Of a DNA stretch of 64,000 nt, positions 25,380 through 36,757 are shown piece by piece (position 1 is the stretch's first letter; the number at the start of each line of letters is the position of its first letter). The notes under the pieces are model-generated. The model worked only from the letters and a program-made list of their open reading frames with translations. It was not told where the DNA came from and did no database searches. The DNA comes from Drosophila persimilis (Eukaryota > Arthropoda > Insecta > Diptera > Drosophilidae): positions 5,146,001 to 5,210,000 of the forward strand of contig NW_020825289.1 of NCBI RefSeq assembly GCF_003286085.1, given 5' to 3'. The position numbers and the translations under genes are program-made.

Positions 25380-26248
25380 TCTCGTTGCAATAGTAAAAAT
25401 GACATATCTGATAGATATGGTCGTTATCTATGATTCTCTGTTTTTTGTTTTCTCGAATCTGCAATATTGTGGATGCAACTGATTTTCGTCCTTTGTGGGG
25501 GCGGAAGGGGGTGGGGCGAAATTTTGAGATATACGTTTTATAGTGAGATCTAACAGAAGTGCGGATACCAAATTTGGTTACTCTAGCGTTAATCGTCTCT
25601 GAGATTTGTGGATACCCTAGATTTTCGTGTGGCGGTGGGTGTGGCGGGTGTGGCGAAATTTTGACACAAAACGGTCAAGGTCCGATATCACAGGAGTGTG
25701 GAACCCAAATTTGATTGCTCTAGCTCTTATAGGTTCTGATATCCTTGAACTCATATTTTGCAATTGCCAAAACCGACCATGAAACCTGTGTGTTAGAGAG
25801 AGACAGAGCGAGAAAGAATAAAATTGATTTCTTGATTCTGGCTATAATAATTACATGATCTGGTTCAGATTTTGCACGCTAGAAGATATAGTCATACTCT
25901 ACGATTCTGCATTTTTGGTTTTATCGTATCTTTAAAAATGTGAATGCCACAGATTTTCGTCTTTTGTGGGGGCGGAAGTGGGCGGGGCGAAGTTTTGAAA
26001 TATTTTTGTAGCAGTGACATATCACAGAAGTCTGGATCCGAAACATCGTTGCTCCAGCTCTTATAGTTTTTGAGCACTAAGCGCTGAAGGGGACGGACAG
26101 ACGTACAGACGGACGAACGGACGGACGGACAGACAGACAGGGCTCAATCGACTCGGCTATTGATGCTGATCAAGAATATATATACTTTATAGGGTCGGAA
26201 ACGATTCCTTCTGGACCAATACTCATTTTGAGTATCGGGTATAAAAAG
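25380..26248 (-). mobile_element. INE-1/DINE-1 (SGM-like) element, copy 2
   Basis: This is the reverse complement of the long form at 7.8-8.8 kb. The conserved edge (GAGTATCGGGTATAAAAAG) is at the right, preceded by CGGAAACGATTCCTTCTGG and the GACGGACAG microsatellite at 26090-26140. Both internal modules are present (around 25425-25580 and 25880-26060). Compared with copy 1 it lacks about 45 bp next to the conserved edge, between TTCTGGACC and AATACTCATT. It also lacks the distal part with the GAGTTGC hairpin, so it is truncated at the left. Confidence 0.72.
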
Positions 26249-26679
26249 TAACAGCAAATATGTGGCAAAGATACCAGAGATGACTTGGAGTTTGAACATG
26301 ATATGATCTATTTGAACTTCATATACCCTTTGTTACTTTTATAAAGCACCGAAGAACACGTTTTCTTAAAATTTTGTGTTATTTTGGCGGACATGACATC
26401 TTTATTGAGCGCAATAAAATATCAATTAATTGTGCTAAAAAGTTGCGAGAATCGAAAGCGAAATTCGAGTGTAGCAAACCCGTTGGACAGGTCGGAATCG
26501 AAACCGTTATGCTACAGTTGAATGCAATCGAAAGTAGCAAAGTCAAAGTCATGATCTCGTTACTGTAATCATTAGCAATCATTGCATGTATTTGAAAGTC
26601 AAGAAGAACTCTTATAAACTAGGTAAAGAAAGGTATCCAGAGAACAGTCCATGGTGCGATCGGTATTCAGGGTGGGACC
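26249..26679. other. Region downstream of Lcp1
   Basis: Short AT-rich spacer between the INE-1-like copy and the Lcp1 stop codon; it includes the Lcp1 3' UTR. Only shadow frames of 60-70 codons are seen. Confidence 0.6.
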
Positions 26680-27165
26680 TTAGTGATGGGAATGGTGAAC
26701 GGGCTCGGGGGCCTGTGGGTGCGCCTCCAGCCAGGCAACGGCACGGGCAATGGCCTCTGGGATTGGTGGTGGAGTGGGGAGCACGGCACCCACGGGCTGG
26801 TAGCCATTCTCGTCGGCCACATACTTGATCTCAACGTGCTCGCCCTCGGGCGAGATCCAGCTGAAGCTGCCGTGGATGTTGCCATGGACATCACCGCTGG
26901 AAGCCTGCTGAATGCTGTTGGACACCAGGAGATCAGCATCGAAGCCGTCGGCGCGAACATCGCTGTGCTCGGACTTGACCTCGGCATGGACATCCTCGGA
27001 GCGTCCCACTGGGTGGGGTACCTGAGGATGGGGAACATGCGCTACGCCGGCGGCGGCCACTCCCAAAACTGCGAACACCATCACCTAGACGGAGAGGATG
27101 GAGATTCACCCATTAGAACTTCGAGTCCCCTGGCTGTCCTTTGAGCTACTCACAAACTTGAACAT
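26680..27165 (-). CDS. Lcp1: Larval cuticle protein 1 (RR-1 chitin-binding)
   Basis: Two exons on the minus strand: 27165-27154 (ATGTTCAAGTTT) and 27084-26680, split by a 69-bp intron, giving 138 aa. The signal peptide [17 protein letters not shown] is interrupted by the intron after codon 4, the standard arrangement for this family. The secreted protein carries the Rebers-Riddiford RR-1 domain (about residues 65-115, with [17 protein letters not shown] and a Pro-rich [10 protein letters not shown] segment), which binds chitin in soft larval cuticle. The amino-terminal motif [14 protein letters not shown] resembles melanogaster Lcp1 and not Lcp2, so I assign Lcp1. The His-rich tail ends PVHHSHH. 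At 138 aa it is slightly longer than the 130 aa I recall for melanogaster; the extra residues are a PHPQV repeat near the mature N-terminus. Confidence 0.93.
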
Positions 27166-27204
27166 TTTTGGTTGTTGATTGCTGTCGTGCCGTGAACGAA
27201 CGTT

Positions 27205-27243
27205 GACTGATATTTGACTCTGGTCGGGTCGAGTCTTTTTATA
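27205..27243 (-). promoter_or_regulatory. Lcp1 TATA box and initiator
   Basis: On the minus strand TATAAAAA occupies 27243-27236, with an initiator ATCAGTC at 27211-27205 at standard spacing. The following leader of about 40 nt shares the block around CAACGTTCGTTCACG with the Lcp2 leader. Confidence 0.85.
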
Positions 27244-28805
27244 TGGTTCTTAATCCAGTCGATTCACCTAACAAATTGCTACAACTTGCATTCAATTGTG
27301 TTTCTGAGTTATGGGATGACATATTGGATGCGCCCGCACCCATAAAACCGACAACAACAGTTGCACCAAAAAAATCGTCACATGGCGACAGCTGAGCAAA
27401 TGCCAAACAACGGTGTCACTTACTATATACGCGTATAATCTGTTAATAGATGCTAAAATGAAACAGTCGCATCAATAAAAGTGCAAACGGGTCTGGCAGC
27501 ATCCCGAAAGCAAAACAAGTTCATCAAGCTCCCAAAAAAAAAGCCCCCTCTTTCTTTCTAACTTCTAAATCGATTTGGCTGTTGCCTGTCGTTACTTTAA
27601 ACCAAATCTTCCGCAGCACAGAGATTCTGCAATCTGATGCTTAACATCAAAGCATTGACATAAAAATGTTCCTCCTAGCGCCTAAGTTGATTTATTGTGT
27701 GGTCTCGGTTTGATCTGGATGTTTCCGCCTTTTCTGACATGGATTTTGGAACATGTCTGCCAAGTTTGGTTATTCATCTAAGAAATGAATATTGGTGCTC
27801 GAGCAGATAATCTTGGGGATTTTAGCTTTCATCCCTTTCAGATAGAAAAGTTGACTAAAACATTATTATTTTTATAATCCTATATATGTGGGAAGAATTA
27901 AATTGAACAAGGTCAACATCCCATTAAATCTGTGTATAGTCTAACTTAAATGAACTTAGATCATCATCCAAACATCCTTACAAAAAAGTGTCATATTTTA
28001 TATAGTTTCCATAGAAACAATCGGTCTATGGACCTTAAGCTTATAATATATTTGAGCGTTCATCGAATCTACAAAATACAAGAAGTTTGAAGCTCATCAA
28101 AATGAGCCAAATTCATTGGCATTTAAAATTATAGCACGTTACGATACGAAAACATTTATTTGTTGCTTAGTTCTTCATACAATTAAACATTCAATTAATT
28201 AACGCACAGTTACTAGACTAAATATACTGAAATCGGGGAATATTTTCTTGAGCTATGGGCCTAGGAGGTAGCAAATCCATAGAATCCTTTATCCGAACGA
28301 GTTGTATAAGCTGTTGGCACAGAACCTAGTATTGGCTACTTATTTTTGGATAAGTTACGTTTTTATTTGTAAAATTCCTTGCTAGAAAATCCGCCAGGAG
28401 TAATACAGTTCTATGACCTATTGGGCTTGTCAAATTGAGCTCCAATCCGTAGTCAACTGTACTAATTAATAGTAGTAGTAGGTAAATAGTAAGTTTCAAA
28501 CTTAGTGCAACTGCCCTTTAAACGCCTTAATCAAATGACAGAGAGAGAGAGAGAGAGCATGCGGCATCCGGCGCCAATATCAGTTCCAGCGATTACGTGT
28601 AATTACTTAATTAAATCATAAAACCGCATCTATAGTACTGAACGTCCCGTTCGGTTTTGCTAATTTAAAGAAGACTATGAATTGTTTTTTTACTGCTTTA
28701 AGCATATGCATGTATTTTTCTGGAAATCAAGTAGTACGGCTACACAACTAGGGAGATATGCATCCATAGGACAGTCCGTTAATCGATCCATATCCAGCGG
28801 TAGCC
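27244..28805. other. Lcp1-Lcp2 intergenic region
   Basis: 1.5 kb containing upstream Lcp1 sequence and the Lcp2 3' UTR. A GA microsatellite lies at 28539-28557. No further gene was seen. Confidence 0.6.
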
Positions 28806-29265
28806 TTAATGATGAACTCCGTGCTCCGGAGCTTGGGGGTGAGCCTCCAGCCAGGCAAGGGCACGGACAATAGCCTCTGGAATTGGTGGTGGCGTGGGGA
28901 GCACGGCACCCACGGGCTGGTAGCCATTTTCGTCGGCCACATACTTGATATCAACGTGCTCGCCCTCTGGCGAGATCCAGCTGAAGCTACCGTGGGCATT
29001 TCCATGGATGTCACCGCTGGCGGCTTGCTGAATGCTGTTATCAACCACGAGATCGGTGTCGAAGCCATCGGCCCGAACGTCCGAGCTGAGGACCTTGACC
29101 TCGGCGTGGACATCGTCCGAGCGGGAAACGGGAGCAACGGCGGCTGCCAATCCCAAAACTGCGAAGACCATTACCTAAACGGCCAATATGTAAGTAAGGG
29201 ATCCGTGAGTAGTTGAGTCTTTGAGTCCAAAAGTAATCATTTGAGCAACTTACAAACTTGAACAT
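28806..29265 (-). CDS. Lcp2: Larval cuticle protein 2 (RR-1 chitin-binding)
   Basis: Two exons: 29265-29254 and 29174-28806, with a 79-bp intron after codon 4; 126 aa, the length I recall for melanogaster Lcp2. The signal peptide [16 protein letters not shown] is followed by [13 protein letters not shown], the Lcp2-type mature N-terminus. The RR-1 domain has [17 protein letters not shown] and [11 protein letters not shown]. It is a structural chitin-binding protein of larval cuticle, made by epidermis. It is tandem and codirectional with Lcp1. From the SGDIHG segment to AHPQAPE the two proteins are nearly identical, although their N-termini differ, suggesting local conversion. Confidence 0.93.
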
Positions 29266-29304
29266 TTTTGATCCTTGATTTCTGTCTTTCCGTGAACGAA
29301 CGTT

Positions 29305-29343
29305 GACTGATAACTAACTCTGTTCGAGCACAGTCTTTATATA
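29305..29343 (-). promoter_or_regulatory. Lcp2 TATA box and initiator
   Basis: TATATAAA on the minus strand at 29343-29336 and initiator ATCAGTC at 29311-29305. The initiator and the next 20 bases match the Lcp1 promoter exactly. Confidence 0.85.
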
Positions 29344-30424
29344 TGATTCTTAATCCATTTGTTTCTCACAACGAATTACTCGAGCAAAGCTTTTTATTTC
29401 GGGCTTCGATGGCGGATATATCCATAAAGCTAGCCAATACTGCGCCAATAAATTCTCCTCTCGACAACAGCGAAACAAATGTCAAAAAACTGGTATTAAG
29501 CTTCTGAATAGAACATAAAATGAGACATGCTTTAATAGCGATAATGCACGGAAGGTGCAGTACAGTAACCTGTGTTCTGTCCTTGAACTAGAGAACTTGT
29601 CAATTGGGTATAAACTTACTTATAACTAATGGTATAAGCCTTTCAAGGTACATTGGGAGGACATTTGCTTATCTTTCCGAACAACCCTAAACCGTAAAAA
29701 TCAATTATGAGGACCTGGAAACGTAAGTCCAATAAGTCATAATATTTGTCACCTAAAATGATTTCCTAACACGAGAAATGGACTAAATCCTGAAAAAAAC
29801 TCGTTCTCCTAGCTAGTAAAGACTTTTGATTCGTATATGTATATACTTTTATAGCAAACATAGAAGTACGGAAGAGTTCCTCCCTCTATTCATAATCAGA
29901 CCAAATGAAACAAGTAATCTCCCAATTTAATTTTCAGAGTATCAAACATTTCTGAAACACACCTAATAGCTTTTAACTTTAAAAAAAATGCAGCTTTCTG
30001 ACAGAGTTGTCATGATTTCATACTCGAATTAAGGTTTCGAAGACCCCGAAAAATATGCTACGCAACTACATTAAAGAGAAATTTTGATTCGGATCTTTAA
30101 TTAATTTTTAAAAAAGCATATCTATATCAATGAAACCATATTCAATAGAACATTTTTTAAATGCACGTATGTCATAGAAAAAGACTGTTTCCGTTCGATT
30201 CAAGCTTATATTTCAGATGATTAAACATGGAGCTTGCTAATGCGCTCGCTCTCCTGGACATTGCACATCACGTGGATGGAGAATGATTTTAGAATACGAT
30301 TAAACATCAGGAAGATTTGCATATGATACTTCAGTCCATATGGGCGGGCACCGCTTATGCTAAGAATAAATGCTAATTTAAAACGGGTTGCATCAGCTTC
30401 GAGTTCCGCGGCTTGATTTCGGCC
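29344..30424. other. Lcp2-Lcp3 divergent intergenic region
   Basis: About 1.1 kb between the divergently transcribed Lcp2 (minus) and Lcp3 (plus) promoters. It is likely to hold shared epidermal enhancers, but no individual site can be assigned from the sequence. Confidence 0.5.
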
Positions 30425-30462
30425 TATAAAAAGCGATGCTTGGTCCCAGATCATCATCAGTC
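30425..30462 (+). promoter_or_regulatory. Lcp3 TATA box and initiator
   Basis: TATAAAAA at 30425-30432 and ATCAGTC at 30456-30462, 31 bp apart. The upstream block AACGGGTTGCATCAGC (about 30381) recurs upstream of Lcp4. Confidence 0.85.
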
Positions 30463-30494
30463 TCACAAGTTCTATTGCCTGAAACAAAATCAAA

Positions 30495-30901
30495 ATGTTC
30501 AAGATCGTAAGTATTCCCGTTCCCACCAGCGCTTTTGGATCATCTACAATTCGAATAACGGATATCCCTTACAGCTGCTTGTCTGCGCCCTTGCCGCCCT
30601 TGTGGCCGCCAACGAGAATGCCGAGGTCAAGGAGCTGATCAATGAGGTGAATCCCGATGGCTTCAAGACAGTGGTGTCCCTGAGCGACGGCTCTGCCTCC
30701 CAGGCCAGCGGCGATGTGCACGGAAACATTGATGGCGTCTTCGAGTGGGTCTCCCCCGAGGGTGTCCACGTTCGCGTCGCCTACAAGGCCGATGAGAATG
30801 GCTACCAGCCCTCTAGCGATCTTCTGCCCGTCGCCCCACCAATCCCAGAGGCCATCCTGAAGTCTCTGGCCTGGATCCAGGCCCACCCCAGCAAGGAATA
30901 G
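30495..30901 (+). CDS. Lcp3: Larval cuticle protein 3 (RR-1 chitin-binding)
   Basis: Exons 30495-30506 (ATGTTCAAGATC) and 30575-30901, 68-bp intron, 112 aa as in melanogaster Lcp3/Lcp4. The signal peptide reads MFKILLVCALAALVAAN and is followed by ENAEVKELINEVNPDGF. The RR-1 core has [17 protein letters not shown] and ends with AHPSKE. It is a secreted chitin-binding larval cuticle protein. Exon 2 differs from the next gene at only four bases and one residue (Ile versus Val in KEL(I/V)NEV), so the assignment of Lcp3 versus Lcp4 rests on order alone. AATAAA lies at 31005-31010. Confidence 0.92.
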
Positions 30902-32037
30902 GCACATCATCGACAAGGACATCACTTTGACTCGAAGCAGAAAGTCTGGGCTTGGATTATCCCGACTCACTGCATACAACTTAGAATATGAACAGCACAC
31001 TGAAAATAAATAATATTTTCTAAAGAAAACAATCGAAATAAATTTTTAAATAGAATGAAACTTTATTGGAGGCAAAAATTAAGGAAACAATTTAGGTAAT
31101 AATAAATGGACCACAGGAATTCTAAGTCTTTCTCAGATTATGCTACCATAAACGTATGCACGTTGCTTTACGTAAAACTGTAAAACATACCATTATACTA
31201 AGTATATAGCAAAGTAAAAATTTTAAGTAGTTGTCAACGACTTAGCCATATACAACATGGTATGTTTGGTAGGATAATGTTTTAGAGTCCCAAAAGCATT
31301 TCTGACTTTGTCCAACGATCAATCGTTAATCGATTTATAGTCCAGGCGATTCTTAGTTTGCAAAATTTCGGGAATACCTATTATTAATAATGATGATTAA
31401 ATAATGATATTTCAATATTGCTTAATTTAAAGCTCGAAATTGATAAAAAGTACATTTGTCAAAAGTAGAAAAACGGGTGAAGTGCACTAATTTTGTATAT
31501 TTGAAGACATTTTAAAAGTTTTGAACATATATTTTCTAAACCTACCGTCGAAAATTAAAAGAGCTCCAAAAAATATGCTATGGAGAGGTTTTTCAAATTC
31601 ATTTTGAGTAAAAATTTTAGGTATATTATAAAGTATATGTGAAATCTGACGCAACAACTAGATCGAGCATGCTACAATTCTAAACTGGAATATTGACTTT
31701 CTTATGAATTAATTACTGTCTGCACGAGCTTGCTTAGAATTTCCGTTATAGTCTGGATAATTATGCGGCGGATTATAATCAACGAAATATCTAAACTGCC
31801 ACTGGAAGTCGCCTTAAATGGATCACAGAACCAGCTCAGATAATATTTTCAGAATAATAATGGAGCTAATTTGCATAGAAGAGTACAAAAAAGTGCAGCA
31901 CACAGTTTTTATTGTCCTAATCGTCCAAACTCTACACATAGGATGATCTGGTAAAGATTATGGAAAACGAAACCGAAATGTTAATTGAAAACGGGTTGCA
32001 TCAGCCTCGAGCTCGAGCTTGAAGGTTGACTTTAGCG
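30902..32037. other. Lcp3-Lcp4 intergenic region
   Basis: Lcp3 3' UTR, then about 1 kb of AT-rich DNA. The last 60 bases contain an AACGGGTTGCATCAGC block also found upstream of Lcp3. No gene was found. Confidence 0.6.
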
Positions 32038-32074
32038 TATAAAAGCGATAATCGCATTTATTTTGGCATCAGTC
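32038..32074 (+). promoter_or_regulatory. Lcp4 TATA box and initiator
   Basis: TATAAAAG at 32038-32045 and ATCAGTC at 32068-32074, followed by CTCACAAGTTCT as in the Lcp3 leader. Confidence 0.85.
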
Positions 32075-32119
32075 TCACAAGTTCTCTAGTCAGACAATCA
32101 AATCAGAGTCCAAATCAAA

Positions 32120-32521
32120 ATGTTCAAGATCGTAAGTATCTCCAAGCCTGGATAGCGTTACATAGGACCAGGTAATAATAATCAACCCTTGCAGCTACTT
32201 GTCTGCGCCCTTGCCGCCCTTGTGGCCGCCAACGAGAATGCCGAGGTCAAGGAGCTGGTCAATGAGGTGAATCCCGATGGCTTTAAGACAGTGGTGTCCC
32301 TGAGCGACGGCTCTGCCTCCCAGGCCAGCGGCGATGTGCACGGCAACATTGATGGCGTCTTCGAGTGGGTCTCCCCCGAGGGTGTCCACGTTCGCGTCGC
32401 CTACAAGGCCGATGAGAATGGCTACCAGCCCTCTAGCGATCTTCTGCCCGTCGCCCCACCAATCCCAGAGGCCATCCTGAAGTCTCTGGCCTGGATCCAG
32501 GCCCACCCCAGCAAGGAATAG
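32120..32521 (+). CDS. Lcp4: Larval cuticle protein 4 (RR-1 chitin-binding)
   Basis: Exons 32120-32131 and 32195-32521, 63-bp intron, 112 aa. The protein equals the upstream Lcp3 apart from a single Val for Ile. The introns and 3' UTRs of the two genes are unalike, while exon 2 is 98-99% identical, pointing to gene conversion confined to the coding exon. AATAAA is at 32627-32632. The role is as for Lcp3: a chitin-binding structural protein of larval cuticle. Confidence 0.92.
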
Positions 32522-33467
32522 GCGCATACTCGACTATGACTTCGGAACGTTTCGGAACAGCAAGTTTGGACTCGGAATTTTCTTAGTTGCTGCTTCTTAG
32601 TTAGGTTCTGAACAGCATGATGTAAAAATAAATACAATTATCTAAGCTCAAATATAATTATTCAAGGTGATATATCAAACAAAAATAGCTTTAAAGGTTT
32701 TGCCCACGGCTGTTATTACACACACCCCGTGGATGTAATTCCGGTGAATCTGAAAGCATTATAACTAAAATATTCTGGTAATAATTGAAGATTTCAGATT
32801 CCTAGACATTTCTATTTTACTTGGGTTAGGAGTTTCAAGTGTTCCCCTTTGTCTTGACCAATCTGGCTGTCTGATACATTTAGATTCAATTAGATTCGCT
32901 TCGAGGTGACAAAACCAGAATCGTAAATACGAGTATGTTATGACTGTCTAAGGGGTAAAGTAACCTGTCGCTATTGGGGTGCCTGAAGGAATTTATCTAA
33001 TATATGTCGAATTTTAGATAAGTGGACTTCATTGAATCATTGAAGAATGATTCCAGAAGATTCCGATTTTAAGTCTGATAATGATGTGCCACACTCCAAC
33101 CGACCCAAGTAAAGGTCAGCCAAGATGGTGCTGTTCTGTGGTTTATTTTATGAACTGGAATGCTGTCTTTGGGATTATCAAATACCTTTATGCACATATG
33201 TATGTATGTAGGTTGTGTGAATTATGCAATAAAACAAAAATATAAAACGAAACTGCCAAACCTCCAAATGAATATTCATTAGCAGCGACTATTTAATGGA
33301 GTGCTAATCAAAATGAAATATTTTCCAAGTTAACTTTGATGGTGCAAACAATGGTTTGCAATGTCTGAGAATAGACTAAGTCTGTAGACCAAACCGGGAT
33401 ACATTGGCATTGACATTTTCAGTATGGATATAATTTAAATTTTTAGTCTATAACGCTTTGGGTTAAA
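32522..33467. other. Lcp4 - Cyp4ad1 convergent intergenic region
   Basis: Holds the Lcp4 3' UTR and, on the minus strand, the 3' UTR of the P450. Otherwise AT-rich with no gene seen. Confidence 0.6.
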
Positions 33468-36400
33468 TCACTCCACAAATGCTCGTTTGCCCAGCCTGAT
33501 TTGTATGCCATTCTCCGACTTGAGAGTCACCCGAATATTCAGCACTGGATCGTACTCGCTCTGGGGAACACACTCTACCTGGGAGTGATCGTTGATGCCG
33601 GAAGACAAGCCATTTACAGGGGGCAGGATCTCGAAGTTGCGCACCAACTGAGATAGCAGGGCCTTCAACTGATACATGGCAAACTTTTCGGCTAAAAAAC
33701 GGACAAATGATTGAGTTAGTCAGTTGATAAGGTTGGTTCTTAGGAAGAGACCCTACCAATGCAACGCCTGGGCCCAGCACTGAAGGGGACACTCTTGAAG
33801 GCTTCGATGCCGACATCTGCGCCTGCAGTCTCGAATCTCTCTGGACGGAAGACGCACGGCTCCTCGAAGTACTTCTCATTGTAACCCATGGCAATCAGAC
33901 ACATAATGACCGTGGTGCGTTTCGCCACCTTTGTGCCGTCTGCAAGTGGGGGAATGTAGACTGAAATGTTTCTCCATAGGACTTTGATTCCATGTCTAAC
34001 TACTCACTGATATCGATGGGTTTGCGGTTGGTTCTCGCTATCAGCGGGACGGACGGGTACAGACGCAGTGTCTCGCGTATGACCAGCTCCAGGTAGCGCA
34101 TCTGATCCAGCCTGCCTATATCCGCTTCTGCCGTGAGATCCTGGCCAAAGATGCGCTGCTGCTCCTCGAAAACTCTTTGCTGAATTTCCGTGTGCCGGGA
34201 GAGTGTGTACAGGGTGAAGGAAATGGCGGCAGCAACTGGATCGTGACCCTATATCAATGAAAACCATTTATCGAAACTGAAGATCACTTGGCTTGGAGCA
34301 CTTACTGCAAATATAAATGTGGATATTTCCTCTATAATCTCTCGTTCCTTAAGGGCACGCCCGTCTAGCTTAGCAGCCAGGAGGACATCAAGGAATGGTT
34401 TATTGATTTGCTTGGTCCTTTCCCCACAAGTGTTCTCATCCGCCAGTTGTTGGCGTCGCTGCGTGATAATCTAAAGGAAAATATTGAATATTAAAGCACG
34501 CCCAGGCAATCCCTTGTACTGAGGTACTTACTCGGTAGATTTCCCTGCGGAGCAGAGACAGTGCTCTTCGCTGCTTCATGTAGTACGACGTGAGGCGGAA
34601 GAGGGCATCGAAACGCTTCACGATGCTGAAGGTGCGCTCCTGGACGACATCGCAGAGACTAGGGATGAGTAAGGACTGTAAAAGGGACTCGACTCTCGGC
34701 GGATGACCTGACAGAGATTATACTTACTCCTTGATGGCCCCATGCAAATCGGACGGCTCATCGTTGAGTGAGTTGCTGACCAGACCAGTGGCGTTCTCTG
34801 AGTAAAAGAACAGAGGGAACAGAAAAGGCAGAACTTAAGGCTTGATTATGGTCAAGTAGAGGCTAAACGAAGCTAGACGAAACTTCAAAATGGTTAATAA
34901 ATTACTCCCAGTTAGTCGAGGAATATTTCAAAAACCATCTTAACCGTAGAATATCAAAATGTTTCGTATTGTGGAGAGGAAAAGGGAATGTACCTCAACC
35001 GCAGGTTTTGCGAGCGGCCAAAACTTTTTCCTACAATCTGCGGCACTTGTAGCCATTTTCTATGCAATAAATCTTCTTTGTAAAACGTTCATAATAAATT
35101 ACAAAAAAAAATAAACGAGCGGAGCGCCCAAACGCAGGAGAGCGAGGCTCTGCCCCAGAAAACTCCGACATGACAAATGTGCAAAGTTTTCCATGGGTCG
35201 CGCTGCTCTGCTCTGTTCGAAAGCGAATCCTTCACTTACCACACACAATATCCAGAGTACATTTGGCCACCAGCTCCTGGGCGTCGAAAATCTCCAGCGT
35301 CTCTGTCAGTTCATTGAGCTTCTGCACAAATTTGCCGCCTGTTCGATGAACCACACGCAGATAGCCCTCAATGGCCGACCGTTCAAAGGCCGGCATATAG
35401 AGCTTTTGATGCTTCAGCCAACGGGCACCGGAACTGGTTAGGAGGCCATCGCCAAGCCAGGGTCGTAAAAAGGAGTATAAGTGCTCCTTGTACAGCAGAG
35501 ATGAACTCGACAAAATGTTCTGCAAGTCGAACACAATGCCATACTCGTAAATGTGGAGTGCGAGTGTGTGTTGGAGTGGGTACTCACCTGAATTTCCGCT
35601 GGATCACTAAGCATCATGTGATACTGCAGGAAGACCAATGAACGAAATCCCTGAAAATCATATTTCCGACAATACTGCAAAACCTTTTTCGGATACTCTG
35701 TGGAAAAAGTAACATGAAGCCAGAATGTTAGGCACTAAAAAGTTTAATTTTCCATCACAAGTCTGTTGTGGAATCTACACTTGAGATTGTAGTCTGGATT
35801 TGTACATCTGCATCCACATATATGTACATTTCAGGTAGCTGTCACTTGACTGCGGCATTGGTGAACCCATATCCCAATGTTCGAAACGAAATGTGAATGC
35901 CAACATGTGAATGCAGCCTGTGGGTTTGGGCAACCTCAAGTCTCCCTGATTAAGTTTGAGCCCCAAAATAAGATATGGTTATAAATGGAAGTCGCTATGG
36001 AATGGTTGGAGCTCATTAAATGCATCAAAAAGTGCACTGGCAAATGATTGAAGTTGAGCCTCAACCGGTGAATATACTCGCTTTTCACTTTTCTTCACGG
36101 TTCATGCATTTGAGGAGGCGAATCCAATTGAAGAGCAGTCTAAGCTGGCTGGCAACAATGGACAACAGGCTCTGCCGGGAAGCAACCATCCGACCATGCA
36201 AAACTATCAGTTGATGTGCAGCATCCATTCTCTGTGCAAGCCCCAGGCCATTGTGCATTTGGAATGATTGCTTTAGGCACGTGCATGGCAAAGGGAAAAC
36301 AATACCGAATTATTCAGCTGTGCCGTGGAAAAGCACTTGGGAAAAGCGCCGAGAACTTGATGAAAATTGCAACAAGTACGACAACATACAATACTGCGAG

Positions 36401-36757
36401 AAAATCAAAAACAAATCGTTAAGCTAAAAGCGAAGCGTACATCCCAGTCCCGGAAGAAATCGAATGCACTTTTTATGAATAAAATGCACAATTCCCATCT
36501 CAGCACATGTTAAATTCGATCAGAAAAAGCTATTATCCAACGAACCTTCAAGAGTACATAAATATAGGCAGGCGGATGGAATGGTACTCACCCGCTGGCT
36601 TCAGACCGAACTGAAATATATTGCCCACAAAGGGGTAGGGCGTTGGTCCTGGTATCATTTCCATAATGCCAGCCATGTGGTCTATGTAGTTGAATATCTT
36701 GACACCTTTGAACACCAAAATGGTGGCCAAAATTATGGCAATTGCAATCAAAAACAT
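33468..36757 (-). CDS. Cyp4ad1: Cytochrome P450, Cyp4ad1-like
   Basis: Nine exons on the minus strand: 36757-36592, 35697-35588, 35519-35240, 34797-34728, 34658-34532, 34470-34306, 34248-34008, 33939-33757 and 33691-33468; 1566 nt, 521 aa. An N-terminal membrane anchor (about residues 1-20) is followed by the Pro-rich hinge [12 protein letters not shown]. The I helix is [10 protein letters not shown] (306-314), the K-helix ExxR is ETLR, the PERF motif is FRPERF and the haem-binding loop is FSAGPRRCI with axial Cys about 446. It should be a microsomal monooxygenase of the CYP4 clan; the substrate is unknown. Position between Lcp4 and Cyp4e matches melanogaster Cyp4ad1. Odd points: Pro-Val replaces the usual Thr-Thr of the I helix, Ala occupies the CYP4 haem-linking Glu position, and Ala follows Cys-Ile in the haem loop (normally Gly). 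Intron 1 is 894 bp. Confidence 0.9.

Noticed and set aside
26683..27144. 153-codon plus-strand frame
   Set aside because: It is the antisense shadow of Lcp1 exon 2. The same applies to 28809-29216 over Lcp2 and 30569-31000 and 32195-32527 over Lcp3 and Lcp4.
36020..36422. Frames on both strands within Cyp4ad1 intron 1
   Set aside because: They are mutually overlapping, short frames inside a clearly bounded intron and have no gene signals.
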